Assembly: GCA_024760905.1 (NCBI GenBank)
Contig: CM045733.1
Location: 35,593,501-35,657,500, forward strand
Source of the DNA: Plotosus lineatus
Taxonomy: Eukaryota; Chordata; Actinopteri; Siluriformes; Plotosidae
DNA: 64,000 nucleotides
Direction of reading: 5' to 3'
Positions 46,830-60,349 of the stretch are shown in pieces (the first letter of the stretch is position 1; each line of letters starts with the position of its first letter). The notes under the pieces were generated by a model. It saw only the letters and a list, made by a program, of their open reading frames with translations, was not told where the DNA came from and ran no database searches. The translations under genes and the position numbers were made by a program.

Positions 46830-46879
<50 letters not shown>
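46488..46879. repeat. Compound (CA)n/(CACACATA)n array, about 390 bases
   Basis: CA units interrupted by CATATATA, CATATGCA and CACGCACACATGCA words that recur in blocks, showing expansion of longer units. All frames through it are artefacts. Confidence 0.97.
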
Positions 46880-46882
<3 letters not shown>

Positions 46883-46974
46883 GAGTTCACGCACGGGGTT
46901 TTTGAGAGTGTTGTAGCTAGTGTAGTGTAGGTGCTTAATCATTGTCGCTTCCAGCTGCAGCTGCTACCTCACTC

Positions 46975-49420
46975 GTAGTGAAAAGGGGGGCAATCTGTAA
47001 GCCCACCACTGGTGGATTGAGCATCTCATCAGTCAAGACTCTCACAGCGCCTCCATGAGGCACACCACGGACAACTGGGTAACTTGCAGCCCCAGGCAGA
47101 GTCTATGAGGGGTCTTGGAGCAGGTTGGGCCCCAGAGGTGCCCTGGTACTCACCAACCAACCATCCAATGCCTTGTGGATAGGGCCTTTTAAGACAAAGG
47201 CTGAAAAGGGCACTCTTTGCCTTGCAGGTTTTGCCTCTTCAGGCAAAACCTAAGAGATGGCAAACTCTGGAGAAAAACCTACGCCACTGCCTTGTGGATC
47301 TTCTTCGGGAGAAAAGAAGGCTAAAGGAGTAAACCTGATCCAAGTCCTGAGTGGAGCCCCTAAGACGGTTGACGAAGACACTGTGTTACCTTCTGGCAGC
47401 TCCTGCAGCCAAGCTGTTACCAAATGTACTGCTCTGCATTCCTTTGGAGTACAACAGGGAGGCCGAGAGGGGGGTCTTGGTGCCTGGGCATACCAAGACC
47501 TCCATATTCCTTGCCCAGGTTTTTTGCACCTTGGAGGGGGCACTCCGGATCTGCTGAATTAGCAGCTGAACCAACACGAGAGGCAGCAATTACGAGTTCT
47601 AAGTCCAACATGATTGGCGTAATGTACATGCGCTATGGGTTGCCTCTGGCAGTTGGAGGGATCATCATATCCCACTGGTTAGCTACCGCCTGCTCAAACT
47701 GGGCAGTCCCCAGTCAATAAGGTGCTGACCCGCCAACATCTGCTTTCTTCACTGGGTGTGTGGAGATTAGAGTATTTCGCACCACAAACAGATGATAAAA
47801 CTTGCACCAGGCAAGCATAAAAGGAACAAGAAACTACCAGTCTTATGGCTGGCCACTTGGAATGTGAGGACTATGCGTCCAGGTCTCTCTGATGACCTGG
47901 AACAGATTGACAGCTGCAGGAAAACAGCTATCATTGATTCCGAGCCGGGAAGACAAAACGTGGCTATAGCAGCATTACAAGAGACCAGACTTGCTGGAGA
48001 TGGCATGCTACAGGAGAACAACTTTGCCTTTTTTTTGGCAAGGCAGACCAGCTGAAGAGTCTTGTATACATGGTTTTGGTCTGGCAGTCAAGAAGAATCT
48101 GCTTCTCATGATAAAACCTCCCACAAATGGCTCAGAACACATCCTTTCCGTTTGACATTTAACATTGCATGAGAAAGTAAACATCATAAGCTTTTATGCT
48201 CCAACTTTAACCTCTCCGCAAGAAACAAAAGATCAGTTCTACGAGGAGCTTGATACCATTTTTGGCACCATCCCCAAATCAGAGCAAATCATCCTGCTGG
48301 GTGATTTTAATGCCAGAGTTGGGAATGACTATGAGACATGGCCAACCTGCCTTGGACTCTTTGGTGTGGGCAAGATGAACGAGATGGTCAGCGTCTGCTA
48401 GAGCTATGCTCCTACCACAAACTATGCATCACCAACACATTGGAGTTAGAGAATAAAGTTAGATCTGACCACTCATAACCAGAAGGGCTGCACTTAACAA
48501 CGTGCTCCATACACACAGCTTCCATAGCGCTGATTGTGATATGGACCACTCCATGGTCTGTGCCAAAGTCCACCTGCAGCCGAAAAAGACCTACCGCCCC
48601 AAACAGGCAGAATGCCCTCGGATAAATTCTTCCAGAATTTCCAGCCCTGATGTATGTGCACAGCTGGTAGACCGCCTGGAATGAACTCTTGGTGACCATC
48701 CAACAGCTGCAAGTATGGAAGACAATTGGTGCTTCATACAAGACAAAGTCGATGATGCAGCCATGATAACCCTTGGCAAGAAGGAGAGGAAAAAACAAGA
48801 CTGGTTTGAGTTACATCACCCAGTGATAGAACCTGTGATAAAGGCAAAAAGAAAAGCATTGATTGCCTACAAAGCAGATGCTTCCCCCAAGAACCTCTCT
48901 ACAAGCATCTAGACAAACTGTTCAGAGGACAGCAAGACGTTGTGCAAATAAACACTGGCAGACCCTGTGCATGAACATCTAAACCTGTGCAGACAGTGGA
49001 AATATCCAGGGCATGTACGAGGGAATAAAGAAAGATTTTGGACCTGCCATTAGGAAAGTTGCTCCATGAAATCAAAGGAAGGTGAAGTTATTACTGATCG
49101 CTCCAAGCAGATGGAAAGATGGGCTGAGCATTATCGAGATCTCTACTCCACACAAAATGTGGTCTCTGAAGATGCATGAGAGAGCATTCCTGCTCTACCC
49201 ATTATGGAAGGTCTGGATCTGCAACCTACTGAAGACAAGCTAAGGAAGCCCATTGACTCCCTAGCTCATGGGAAGGCACCAGATAATGACGGCATTCCTG
49301 GAGAAGTCTTCCAGGCTGGGAAAGTTATACTGCTTGCGCATTTCCAGTTTTCTTTGCCAATACTGGCAAAAGGGACAAGTCCCACAAGACATGCGTGATG
49401 CCAACATCAGAAAAATGGGA
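46975..49420 (+). mobile_element. Non-LTR retrotransposon C, degenerate, plus strand
   Basis: A 5' leader (46975-47780) is followed by endonuclease blocks LWLATWNVRTMRPGLSDDLEQ (47845), IAALQETRLAGDG (47970) and, after shifts, SFYAPTLTSPQETKDQFYEE (48190), QIILLGDFNARVGNDYETWP (48280) and LFGVGKMNE. An RT N-terminal block (PIDSLAHGKAPDNDGIPGEV) follows at 49250, and the element then stops at a transposon remnant. The RT catalytic core and 3' end are missing. The clade is not assigned. The frames at 47257-47562 belong to the leader. Confidence 0.8.
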
Positions 49421-49762
49421 AAAAAGACATTTTTAGTGAGTTGTAATCGAGCAAGTGATAGTTCAATACTTGTTTTAATCGTTTATGCAAAAATCCGAAT
49501 TTTGATAAAAATGGACCCTTTATACTTCTCTGGCCTTTATCTCAATAGTAGTCTGTGTGACAAGCGCCTGCTTTCGGTGGAGTGCCTCACGTATTAGGTC
49601 AAATATACTTGTTTGTGTCAGGTTATATTAGTTTGGGAGGGGGTTGGAATGTAATTGGTTTTCTATTATTTCCTATGGGAATTTTTGTTTTATCAAACGA
49701 ACATTTTGAGTTATGAGCTTGCCCTCAGTACGGATTAATTTTGTAAGTCAAGGTACCACTGT
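49421..49762 (-). mobile_element. Inverted-repeat transposon remnant
   Basis: Its right end reads TTTTGTAAGTCAAGGTACCACTG and is inverted relative to the CAGTGGTACC termini. It adjoins the truncated LINE C on the left and an M2 transposon on the right. Confidence 0.55.
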
Positions 49763-49769
49763 GTATATA

Positions 49770-50021
49770 CAGTGATCCCTCACTATTTCGAGCTTCAGTT
49801 TCTGTGGCTTCAGTGCATCGTGTGTTTTTCATGAATATTAATCGAAAAATAAAAATAAGGAAATTAAGGAAAAGTAAGGAAAACAATAAGGAAAACGTTG
49901 CAAAACAAGGCCAATTATACGGAAAAAACCCCCAAACAAAAAATAATAATAAAAACAACCCAACAAAACTACTTACATTTTTATGTGAGCTGCACATTTG
50001 AGTGTGTGCACGTGTGTGTGT

Positions 50022-50063
<42 letters not shown>

Positions 50064-50232
50064 GCACGTTTGAGTGTTTATTTGCTATTACAAGTATTTA
50101 TAGTGTTGAATATGTATGTATTGATATTATATACACATATACATGTATGTATACGTCAGTCAGGGGGGTCGAACCTACTTCACGGAAATTGGCTCTCGGT
50201 CCCCATTAACCACAGAAAGTGAGGGATCCCTG
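49770..50232. mobile_element. Inverted-repeat transposon M2, copy 2
   Basis: Ends CAGTGATCCCTCACTATTTCG and AAGTGAGGGATCCCTG. The inside shares TTCAGTGCATCG, GTGCACGTGTG repeats and ATACATGTATGTATACGTCAG with the copy at 35094. Confidence 0.82.
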
Positions 50233-50246
50233 TGTGTGTGTGTGTG

Positions 50247-50292
<46 letters not shown>

Positions 50293-50298
50293 CACACA

Positions 50299-50574
50299 CA
50301 GTCAGCCCCCAATTTATGAAATTAACCCGTTCCAGAGCCCTTTTTGTATGCCGGGGATTTCGTAAGTAGGGGTCGCATTTTACATATTAAACGCCTAATT
50401 CGTTCCAAGGCTCCAGTCTTTGGACTGGAAAAATCCCATAAACCCTTTAAAAATGATAAAAGTACACCAATTTTGTATGAAATATGTGTTAAAAGTAAAA
50501 GAAAATTATTTATTAAACCATTTAAACATTTTATTAACATATTTATTAATTAAACCATTATTAAACATTTTTAT

Positions 50575-50641
<67 letters not shown>

Positions 50642-50914
50642 GATGCATTACATGCACATGTTTATTCTAGTGTTGCGGGCCACACCCACAAGACGTGGAA
50701 TTCAAAGTGCATTCCCTGCTTGACCATTTACTGAATTAAAACAACTTAAAAAACTAAACTAAAAACTAAAGTGTTATTCTCTCTCTCTCTCTCTCTCTCT
50801 GTCTCGCCGTGCGCTGCGGGCCACGCCCACAAGACATGAATTCAAAGCGCATTCCCTATTTGACCATTTACTGAATTAAAACAACTTAAAAACTAAACTA
50901 AAGAGTTATTCCTT

Positions 50915-50961
<47 letters not shown>

Positions 50962-51345
50962 GCACGTGAATTCAAAGCGCATTCCTTGCTTGACAAACTC
51001 AACTTTAATTTGATTCCTTTAGGGATCGGAATTCCAGATGAGTTCAAATGCGCCGACCTTTATTAAACATTTACTGAATTAAAACAACTTAAAAAACCAA
51101 ATTAAAAACTAAAGAGTGAAGCTTCCTTTTGCCTCTATCTGGGAGGTCAGCAGGGCGGGATGTTGAGAGACAGCCAATGAGAGAGCAACTCGCGTCGTGT
51201 GAAATATTGATTGGCACATTTGAGTTTTGAATTTCTTTTCGTAAGAGGTGGTTGTTTCGTATCTTGGGGACGGAAACTCGGGGAAATGTTTTTCGTAATC
51301 CGGGGATTTTGTACACAGGGGTCTTCGTAAGTTGAGGGCCGACTG
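50299..51345 (+). mobile_element. Inverted-repeat transposon M1b, copy 2, with internal CA array
   Basis: Ends CAGTCAGCCCCCAATTTATG and CGTAAGTTGAGGGCCGACTG. It shares the block CCCATAAACCCTTTAAAAAT and the TATTAATTAAACCATTATTA block with the copy at 24524. It contains CA (50579-50638) and two CT arrays, plus an internal near-repeat around GACATGAATTCAAAGCGCAT. Confidence 0.82.
50579..50638. repeat. (CA)n microsatellite
   Basis: About 29 CA units inside the M1b element, at the same internal place as in the 24524 copy. Confidence 0.97.
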
Positions 51346-51352
51346 TATATAT

Positions 51353-51556
51353 GTGTCTATGGTGAGAGGAGTAAAAGAACCATTGCTGACTTTTGTGAAG
51401 AGCAGGCTGCATAGCAGTCAGCATGTTACTGCCCTGCGATGGCCTGGCAAGCTATCCAGGGTGTACTCTACCCTCGCCAAGAGTCAGCTGAGACGGGTAC
51501 CAGCCTCTCATGACCCTAATTAAGATTAAGTGGCTCAAAAAATGAATAGATGAATC
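51353..51556 (+). mobile_element. H-g SINE, 5'-truncated
   Basis: It starts in the H body (GTGTCTATGGTGAGAGG) and runs through the junction GTTACTGCCCTGCGATGG to the g tail ATTAAGATTAAGTGGCTC. Confidence 0.82.
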
Positions 51557-52570
51557 AATCTCACTCATCTGATAACGAAGATATCTGTTTTTTATTTCCT
51601 CTCATTTTCTTCATGAGGCGCCATCACATGACCAGGAAGAGGTGAAAGCATTCACACGCCCCTCCGTGACTTGTAATACTAGTTCCCGCCTCTTTTCGAA
51701 CTGCGGTGCATGCACATTTCTAACATACTCTGAGGGAAAGCGCTATCCACCCCGTCATATGAATGAGCTCACAGACGTGAATGGCTGGCTATTGCTCTGA
51801 GTGACAGGGAAGTGAGCATATGCCGTCCCTTCCTCCCGTGAGAGCTCCCGGTTATGGACGGCTGTGGCATTGACCCGGATTTGAGCTTGCGATCTCTGGG
51901 TTAATAGTCATACACCTTGTCGATATGCCACTCATACTACACATTTCCATTAGTCATTAATCAGATTCAGAATCAGAATACTTTATTGGTCCCGGAGGAA
52001 ATTGTGTGCAGACAGTTACTCCATACAAAGTAAGAATGAGGTGAAGTTTCGACGATGAAAAATGAAAGACAAATGACAAATTTATATATATATATATCGA
52101 GAGAGAGAGAGAGAGAGATAGATACATGCATATAGATATACTTATATATTTATGTAGATTCAATATGTAAGTCTAAAATTAGTAGTTACTAATATCTATA
52201 CAAACAGATACAAAATGAATACAGTCAGTGATATGATATGTACAGTATTTATCTGTATGACAAACAACATGCTTTAAATACCATCCATTACCACAAGATG
52301 GTGTTGGCTATACAACTTTGGATCAAATGTTACATGAATCAACATTTGGGATGGAAAGGAAAATTTGGATATTTAGCTTTTTGCAAGTTTAGCTTTCCTG
52401 GGCATTTTATAAAACCAAAACTTATTATTATTTTTTTTACCATACTACTCTGGAGTTCTTCATTGGAAATTCTATTAGATGATCTATTGATGTGCATTTC
52501 AGATTTCAAGAATAATTTTACTGTACAAGTTTCACACAACACTTTGTTTCATGTCCTATAGATTGTATTC
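51557..52570 (+). other. Stretch with one dispersed repeat fragment
   Basis: At 51960-52015 the sequence CAGAATACTTTATTGGTCCC with GGAGGAAATTG is a common teleost repeat end (remembered). A short TA/GA tract lies at 52083-52120. The remainder is unassigned. Confidence 0.45.

Positions 52571-54195
<1,625 letters not shown>

Positions 54196-54252
<57 letters not shown>
54196..54252. repeat. (GT)n microsatellite
   Basis: About 28 GT units at the right end of the Tc1-like element. Confidence 0.95.
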
Positions 54253-54255
<3 letters not shown>

Positions 54256-54496
54256 AACAATTCGTTGCTCTCTGTTGGAAGTAGACTCGTATCTCATTCA
54301 TAAATTGTGTTTTTTAATATTTACTTTGCATTTGTTTCACTTGTTCCTGATTCTACATTTTCCAATGTCCATAAAGTAGTACATGACATAAACACTAAAT
54401 GCGCCACATGTATAAGAGCTACCAAGGCCCAGATTACTAACAATGTTGCAGTATGTTTCCAGGTTGTGTTTGTTTTTAAATACACTATCAGAATAG

Positions 54497-54498
<2 letters not shown>

Positions 54499-54548
<50 letters not shown>
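54499..54548. repeat. (GT)n microsatellite
   Basis: About 25 GT units. Confidence 0.95.
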
Positions 54549-54552
<4 letters not shown>

Positions 54553-54796
54553 TCAACAGCCCATGGGAATGATGAGATGGTAGGTTTCACATATGCAGAA
54601 CTGGGTAGCAGGACAGGTTAGTAGGATAGGGAGGGCAGGTGACAAAACAAACAAGAGAGAGAACAAATTCTAGTGAACCGTAATAATAACACCACAGCAG
54701 TGATCCTGTACCTCAATCATTAGCAGAGGGTCGGATGAGGTATTATGCATGTTGTAAAGTAAAAAGGAAGAAAAAAGGACAAATTTACAAACTACC

Positions 54797-56970
54797 GAAG
54801 GGCAATGGTGGATCACTGGTTAAGGCTCTGGTTTACTCATCCCAGGGTTGGAGGTTCAAGTAACATTACTACCAAGCTTCCACTGTTGGGTCCTTGAGCT
54901 AGGCTCTTTACCCTCAATTGCTCAGATGCATGAAGAATGTATAAAAATTAAGTTGACAAATTTGACAAGTTGACAAGTTTATTTTTTTTTTTGCATTTGG
55001 GGCCTCGTGACCCATATTGCTAATACACAAAATACATACAGTGTGCTTTTAATACAATTTTTCATATCATATTGGCAGATTTCTTTTCAAGTATAATGAC
55101 ACAGATCTGATAAGTTTTACATTTGTTGATGATAATAACTGATTCATTTTAAAAATGGAAGTTCCATTATAATAATATTCTGGTAAAAACTGCTGTCTGC
55201 TGGTCTTAAAATATGGACAAACAAGTAAGAAATGATACTCATCTTCCTTACAGTCTAAACTACACTTTGTGCACAGTACGTTGGTATTTTCATTTCATTT
55301 AAATCGAGATAACTGAATTGTGAAGCACAACGGAATTTACAATATAGCCTTAGTAAATCCTTTTCTGTAAACAGTTCCACTGCATACTTCTCTACACCTA
55401 AATTGGATTTAAAACCACTATAATATTTTAGAAGAGGTGATTTGAAAATTTTAGAGTGCCAATTTTGAAATTGAATATCCTTACATCTTTGTAAAAATAC
55501 TTCCATAACTAAGTTTGTCCTACCACAATCTTGATCAATCCACACATGTGCAAACAGAGTTTCAAACAATAATACCCGAATACGAGAAACCCAACAAATT
55601 TTATTTTGCTCATCAAAACGCTTCTACATTTCGTAACAAGCCCTTAGGTAATGCGAACTATCCATATGAATAAGTCTACACCAGTAACTAATACAACGTC
55701 TGCAATATCTAACACACATATAACTTCTCTCCATGTCACCAAGGATAATGTTACTAGACGTATGTTTAGAAACCCCAAGACACCTTTTGAAGAAATCAGA
55801 TTGGACTTTTTCAATTGGTTCCCTGAAACTATAACCCCAAATTTCTGCACCATACAATAATATTGGAGAAATCCTATAATCAGAAATTTTAGTAATAGTA
55901 TGAAATGGCAGTCAATGAAAATAATTGATTAATCTATATACTGGAACAACTGCCTTTCTTTCCAGGATAGAAATAGTATCACACGCTCTCGACCAAATTA
56001 ATCTTGATGAAAATGTAACTCCTAAATACTTATAATATGAAATGCACTTGAGTTCCCTTTACATCAAAACCCCATTTAATGCAGACCTTTTCAAGAAAGT
56101 CTAGGTTTTTTTTTGTAAGCCTGTCACTGTGTAATCAATCAAAGCAAGATCTGCAAATAAAAGTAATAGTATTTCTTTAATATTCTCTTGAACAAATATG
56201 CCTGTAAGATCACTTTGATTAAATTCATACAAAATTTCATTAATAAAAATGATAAAGAGAACTGGGCTTAACATACAGCCCTGATGAACATCGGCAGAAG
56301 TGGTGAAGTTACCTGAGAACCCTTCTCTTGCCTTAACACACGCCTTAACCTTTGCATACATATCACAAAGAACATTAAATAATTTACCACATATACCCTT
56401 TTGATGAAAAACATACAAAAGTTTTTGCCGAATAACTAAATCGAAAGCCTTATGAAAGTTGATAAAACGATGCCTTGGTTTTCTTAAATATTTTTCATAT
56501 AATGACTGGAGAGTAAATATATTATCAATAGTCGAATAATTACTCCAAAATCCTGCTTGTGATTCATAAATAATTTCATTTAATTCTACCCATTTCCTGA
56601 CCCTATCCTCAATTATAGAAGTAAAGACTTTACCTAAAACATTTAATCAAGATATGCCACGATAATTATTGGGATCCATAACATCACCCTTCTTAAATAA
56701 AGTAGCCCCCATTCTAATATTCTAACCGTCAGAAAAAACACCACTGTCCAAAACCAAATTAAACAGAGTCTCAAAAAAAAGGAACCTTCTTTAAGAACTC
56801 TGGGGGGAAATCCATCCACACCGCCAGATTTACCATTCTTCAATGAGTTCAATGCTTTCCTTATCTCCATTTGAGAAATAGGTTCAGACAATAAAAAATA
56901 TATTGTATAAAAATTAAGTTACTCTGAATAAGGTTGTCTGCCAAAAGACATAAGTGTAATGTATAAAATA
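54797..56970 (+). mobile_element. D-SINE split by a non-LTR element
   Basis: The left part (54797-54954) has GGTGGATCACTGGTTAAGGC, GGAGGTTCAAGTAAC and CCACTGTTGGGTCCTTGAGC. The right part (56904-56970) resumes with TGTATAAAAATTAAGTT, then ACTCTGAATAAGGTTGTCTG and CCAAAAGAC. The 17-mer TGTATAAAAATTAAGTT is present on both sides of the insertion. Confidence 0.88.
54955..56903 (-). mobile_element. Non-LTR retrotransposon D, 5'-truncated, minus strand
   Basis: It is flanked by a 17-bp target duplication (54938-54954 and 56904-56920). On the minus strand: MEIRKALNSLKNGKSGGVDG (near 56860), GFSGNFTTSADVHQGCMLSP and LFIIFINEILYEFNQ (near 56310), the RT catalytic region LLLFADLALIDY (near 56140), then YGAEIWGYSFREPIEKVQSD and KRCLGVSKHTSSNIILGDME (55850-55700). 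The usual FADD reads FADL, so one Asp is lost. The 3' end has short CAACTTGTCAAATTTGTCAA repeats. The clade is not assigned. Confidence 0.85.
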
Positions 56971-57261
56971 AAAAAATAAACACAATTGCTTAATTAATAA
57001 CACGAGCTAGCATTCCAGCCACAAAGAATTACAAATCAGGAATGTAGACTCTATCTGACTCCCAACTTGGAAAAGTAAACACATGGTCATGTTTGATTTT
57101 TAATTTTTTTATTTAATTTTGGAAATTTGTGTGGCAAGTCTCCTCAGTAAAGCCACCTGATTTACCCGAATTACTGCTGTAACAGCTACAATCATGGTGC
57201 CTTTCTCATGAATGATTTTTTATATACTGTATTAATCTAAAAGATAAATTATTTCCTGCTG
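56971..57261 (+). other. Short stretch without recognised feature
   Basis: AT-rich sequence between the split D-SINE and the next dispersed repeat. Confidence 0.35.
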
Positions 57262-57500
57262 CATTTAACCCATCCAAAGTGAACACACACACACACTTGG
57301 AGCAGTGGGCTGCCACACACATTGAGGTGCCCACAGAGCTGTTGGCGGTTGGGTGGCACTTCAGCCATTTATATGTGGAGGAAGGGAAGGTGGTGCTGAC
57401 TCCCCCACCGCCACACATTTTTTCGTGCTGGTTTGTGAATCAAACCACCGACCTTTTGGTCCCAAAGTCGTGTCCCTAACCATTAAGCTACAGACGCACC
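57262..57500 (-). mobile_element. Teleost dispersed SINE-like repeat, tRNA-like end on the minus strand
   Basis: TTTAACCCATCCAAAGTGAA, TTGGAGCAGTGGGCTGCC and, at the right end, a tRNA-like head (minus strand, box B-like GGTTTGATTCAC and TAGCTTAATGGTTAGGG). The copy at 28957 is shorter. Confidence 0.65.
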
Positions 57501-57911
57501 ATAGCAGACGAGACAGTATTATTGTAAAGTATTTGTTTTACTTTTGTATATATCATCTGTTTTCATTCTTAATGATTTGATGAGGTGGCACTTTTTGCAA
57601 ATACATTCTTAATAATTGATATTTCTGTATTCAGATCTATGAGGCAACACAAGCCACAATAATCCTGACAAATAATACTTACATAATTGGAATATAATGT
57701 CAAAATACATTTGTTTGCTCTTGACAAGACAACAGCAAAGTGTAAATATGTTACTGTTGATCGTGTGAATACTGTACATGTTTTTTAGAAGTTGGACGTT
57801 AGTACTCAGAACTATAGCTGTTACTATAGACACTAACATATTAAAACAAAACAACAATAGGAGCCTACCCTACAATACTAAATTTCTAGGATGTGTCTGT
57901 GTTTTCCTCAG
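57501..57911 (+). other. End of ptprr intron C-D
   Basis: AT-rich. It ends with TGTCTGTGTTTTCCTCAG before exon D. No repeat was named. Confidence 0.5.
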
Positions 57912-58270
57912 GTGCTTTACCGACTCAAGGAGAAGGTTGAGTACTCTGAGAGGCAGCTTAAGGGGCTGGGTGCGCCTGTGTCTGTGCATGCCACCCAGCT
58001 GCCCCTGACCTTCACCAGCAGCATGGTGCAGGCCAGCCCAGCCCCCAAACCAGCCTGCACTACTGCCACCAGCACAACAGCCTTCAACACCAGCATCAAC
58101 GGCACCACTCAAATCAACCACAACATAGTCCATACACACCCCAGTGCCTCCACATCTGAGTCTCAGTGCCCGTCGTGCCCTCCATGTCCCCCTGTGGCTG
58201 AGTTTAAGCCTTGTCTGTCATCCAATCCTTCACCCTTCAAGATGAAGCCTGCTGCGGGTCTGCAAGAGAG
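57912..58270 (+). CDS. ptprr: ptprr internal exon D: cytoplasmic juxtamembrane region
   Basis: About 119.7 codons. It starts VLYRLKEKVEYSE, the end of the membrane helix plus a basic stop-transfer segment. A long Ser/Thr/Pro/Ala-rich stretch follows, then a Cys-Pro cluster (CPSCPPCPP), then the conserved NPSPFKMKPAAGLQE. The last residues are the first part of the kinase-interaction motif through which PTPRR docks ERK and p38. The donor GTGAGG at 58271 splits the Arg codon after two bases (phase 2), and the motif must continue in the next exon outside the window. The acceptor is TTTTCCTCAG (AG at 57910-57911). Compared with remembered human PTPRR the region is about 30 residues longer and its middle has diverged, while both ends are conserved. 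No frameshift or stop is seen. Confidence 0.88.
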
Positions 58271-59457
58271 GTGAGGGCCAGTCTGTTTTTAGTGATATGT
58301 AGATTAGAAGCCTGTTAGCAGTTTTGATGAATTCAGGTTTATTACCCTCCCATCCGGAATTGGGCTGGGCTAACGCCAAGGGCCCCCGTTTGAAAGGACT
58401 TCAAAATGAATATCACTTTTTTGCAAAACCAGTCAGCATCCTCTCCTACATTCCAAAATATTTTTCAGTAGGAATTTTACAGTATAGTAGTGACACTCGT
58501 TGTTTTAGACTGGTTAGCAATTGTATTTCAGCTAATATTAGTGGCTTATCTTCTTACCTTTAGATGTTTCTTTGAATTAGACATGGTGTCTCTGGGTGGT
58601 GATGGTATTTTCACAGCAGGCATTTTTTTTTTCCTGCAGCAAAAGTGGTAGTAGCTATTGTCATGAATACAATCAATTAAATGATACTGCAAAAATGGTA
58701 CATCTGAAAGGTGAAAGGTTTGCAGAAACATCTATTTGCTATTAGCAATGACATAACGTTATATGCATTTACTTGTTATGAGTTAACAAAAGACAAGCGA
58801 CTGGAGATGTTTGTAAACTCCACAGTGTTTTTTTAAGAGGCTGTGAGTGCTTCCATAGATAACAGTCACTTTTTGGAAATGATACTGAGGCTGTCCGGAT
58901 AGCGGAAAAGTATTTCTGTGCATGGGCCTGCAGTTTATTTTGTTCCAGAACATGTCAAAAGTAATATGTTACTTATGATCTCAGTTTTTACCAGTGGGGG
59001 GCCGTCAGGGCCAGCAAAGCCTTCCTTGCTGGTCTACACACTATCGGAAACACTGACCTACAATAACAACTTAATTTCTAGTATCTGTTCCATTAAATTG
59101 TATTAATTTATTACCAACAATCTGTTTTCTTCATTTCATAGTGTGTCTCTTGGCTATACTCCTTCCAGTACACGAACGTGTATGTTAGATTTGTTTTTTG
59201 ATTTGATTTTGCCCAATCAGATTTCATCTTCTATGTACTGCCATGTAAACTTAATCCTCCCATGGCCTTCCGAATCAGCAGTGCCGGTCAATGTCACTTA
59301 AACTATGTAAGCAATGAAACTGTTTCTTTAACCAATCAGATTTCAGATTTGCCACACAGAGCCATGTAGCATTTTTCCATCCTCTGACACCACACGAGCG
59401 ACTATAAATAGCATTATTTGTCTATAAAATTGTTATTAGTACACTTCTGCATAAATT
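58271..59457 (+). other. ptprr intron after exon D
   Basis: It begins with the donor GTGAGG. The next PTPRR exon, which should start by completing the kinase-interaction motif (R-R-G-S-N-V-S-L in human), was not seen here or later in the window. Confidence 0.5.
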
Positions 59458-59951
59458 TTTCTTTTCCTTTCGGCTGTTCCCTTCAGGGGCCGCCACAGCG
59501 AATCATCTGCCTCCATCTCACCCTATCCTCTACATCTTCTTCTCTTACACCAATTACCTTCATGTCCTCCTTCACCACATCCATAAATCTTCTCTTCGGT
59601 CTTCCTCGAGGCCTTCTGCCTGGTAGTTCCAACCTCAGCATCCTACTACCAATATACTCACTATCCCTCTTCTGTACATGTCCAAACCATCTCAATCTAG
59701 CCTCTCTGACTTTGTCTCCAAAACGTCTTACATGTGCTGTCCCTCTGATGTACTCATTTCCTGATCCTATCCATCCTCGTTACTCCCAAAGAGAACCTCA
59801 GCATTTTCATCTCTGCTACCTCCAGCTCTGCCTCCTGTTTTTTCTCCAGGGCCACTGTCTCTAAACCATACAACATTGCTGGTCTCATCACAGTCTTGAA
59901 CACTTTTCTTTTCATTCTTGCCGATACCTTCATATCACACATCACACCGGA
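59458..59951 (-). mobile_element. RTE-like LINE, copy 5 (3' end, minus strand)
   Basis: On the minus strand: KVSARMKRKVFKTVMRPAML, ETVALEKKQEAELEVAEMKM, RWFGHVQKRDSEYIGSRMLR, GRPKRRFMDVVKEDMKVIGV and RCGGP, followed by the 3' tail complementary to CCTTTCGGCTGTTCCCTTCA. It is 5'-truncated. This is the only RTE-like copy antisense to ptprr. Confidence 0.9.
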
Positions 59952-60107
59952 AAAACTTCATTAACATTGTCTTTTAACCTATAATAGAAAAGATTTAAAG
60001 TGCACCAATGTGTCTGAAATTAAAAAATGTCTTAATATCTCCGTCTGTTTCCACCTTTCTCTTCATTCCTGTTAGAAATTTTTCCATGTTGTTTCTTGAG
60101 GGGTTGT

Positions 60108-60336
60108 TTACTGCACTTCATATCGTTTGCTCATGCGAAAAACTGCTACACCACAGCGCAACAGTGAGAGTGCCGCTACCAACTAGTTGAGTGGAGGTGC
60201 AATTACACTTAATTCTCGTACACAAGAAAAGCATGTTCAAGAAAAGCATGTTCCCCAGAGTCATACGCACTCCACCCCGCATCACACCACACCCCACTGG
60301 CATCACAGGGCGCACCCCAATATTTAAGAAGCACTG
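60108..60336. mobile_element. hAT-like short transposon, partial copy
   Basis: It shares TTTACTGCACTTCATAT, GAGAGTGCCGCTACCAACTA and the right end TTTAAGAAGCACTG with the copy at 42039. The left end is missing. The AAGAAAAGCATGTTC word is duplicated inside. Confidence 0.68.
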
Positions 60337-60349
60337 GTCAAAAGTGACC

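Noticed and set aside
46380..46942. Frames of 137-165 codons in the CA array
   Set aside because: Pure microsatellite artefact with no codon constraint.
47257..47562. 101-codon plus-strand frame as a possible gene
   Set aside because: It lies in the leader region of non-LTR element C, just before the ATWNVRTM endonuclease block. No independent family is recognisable.
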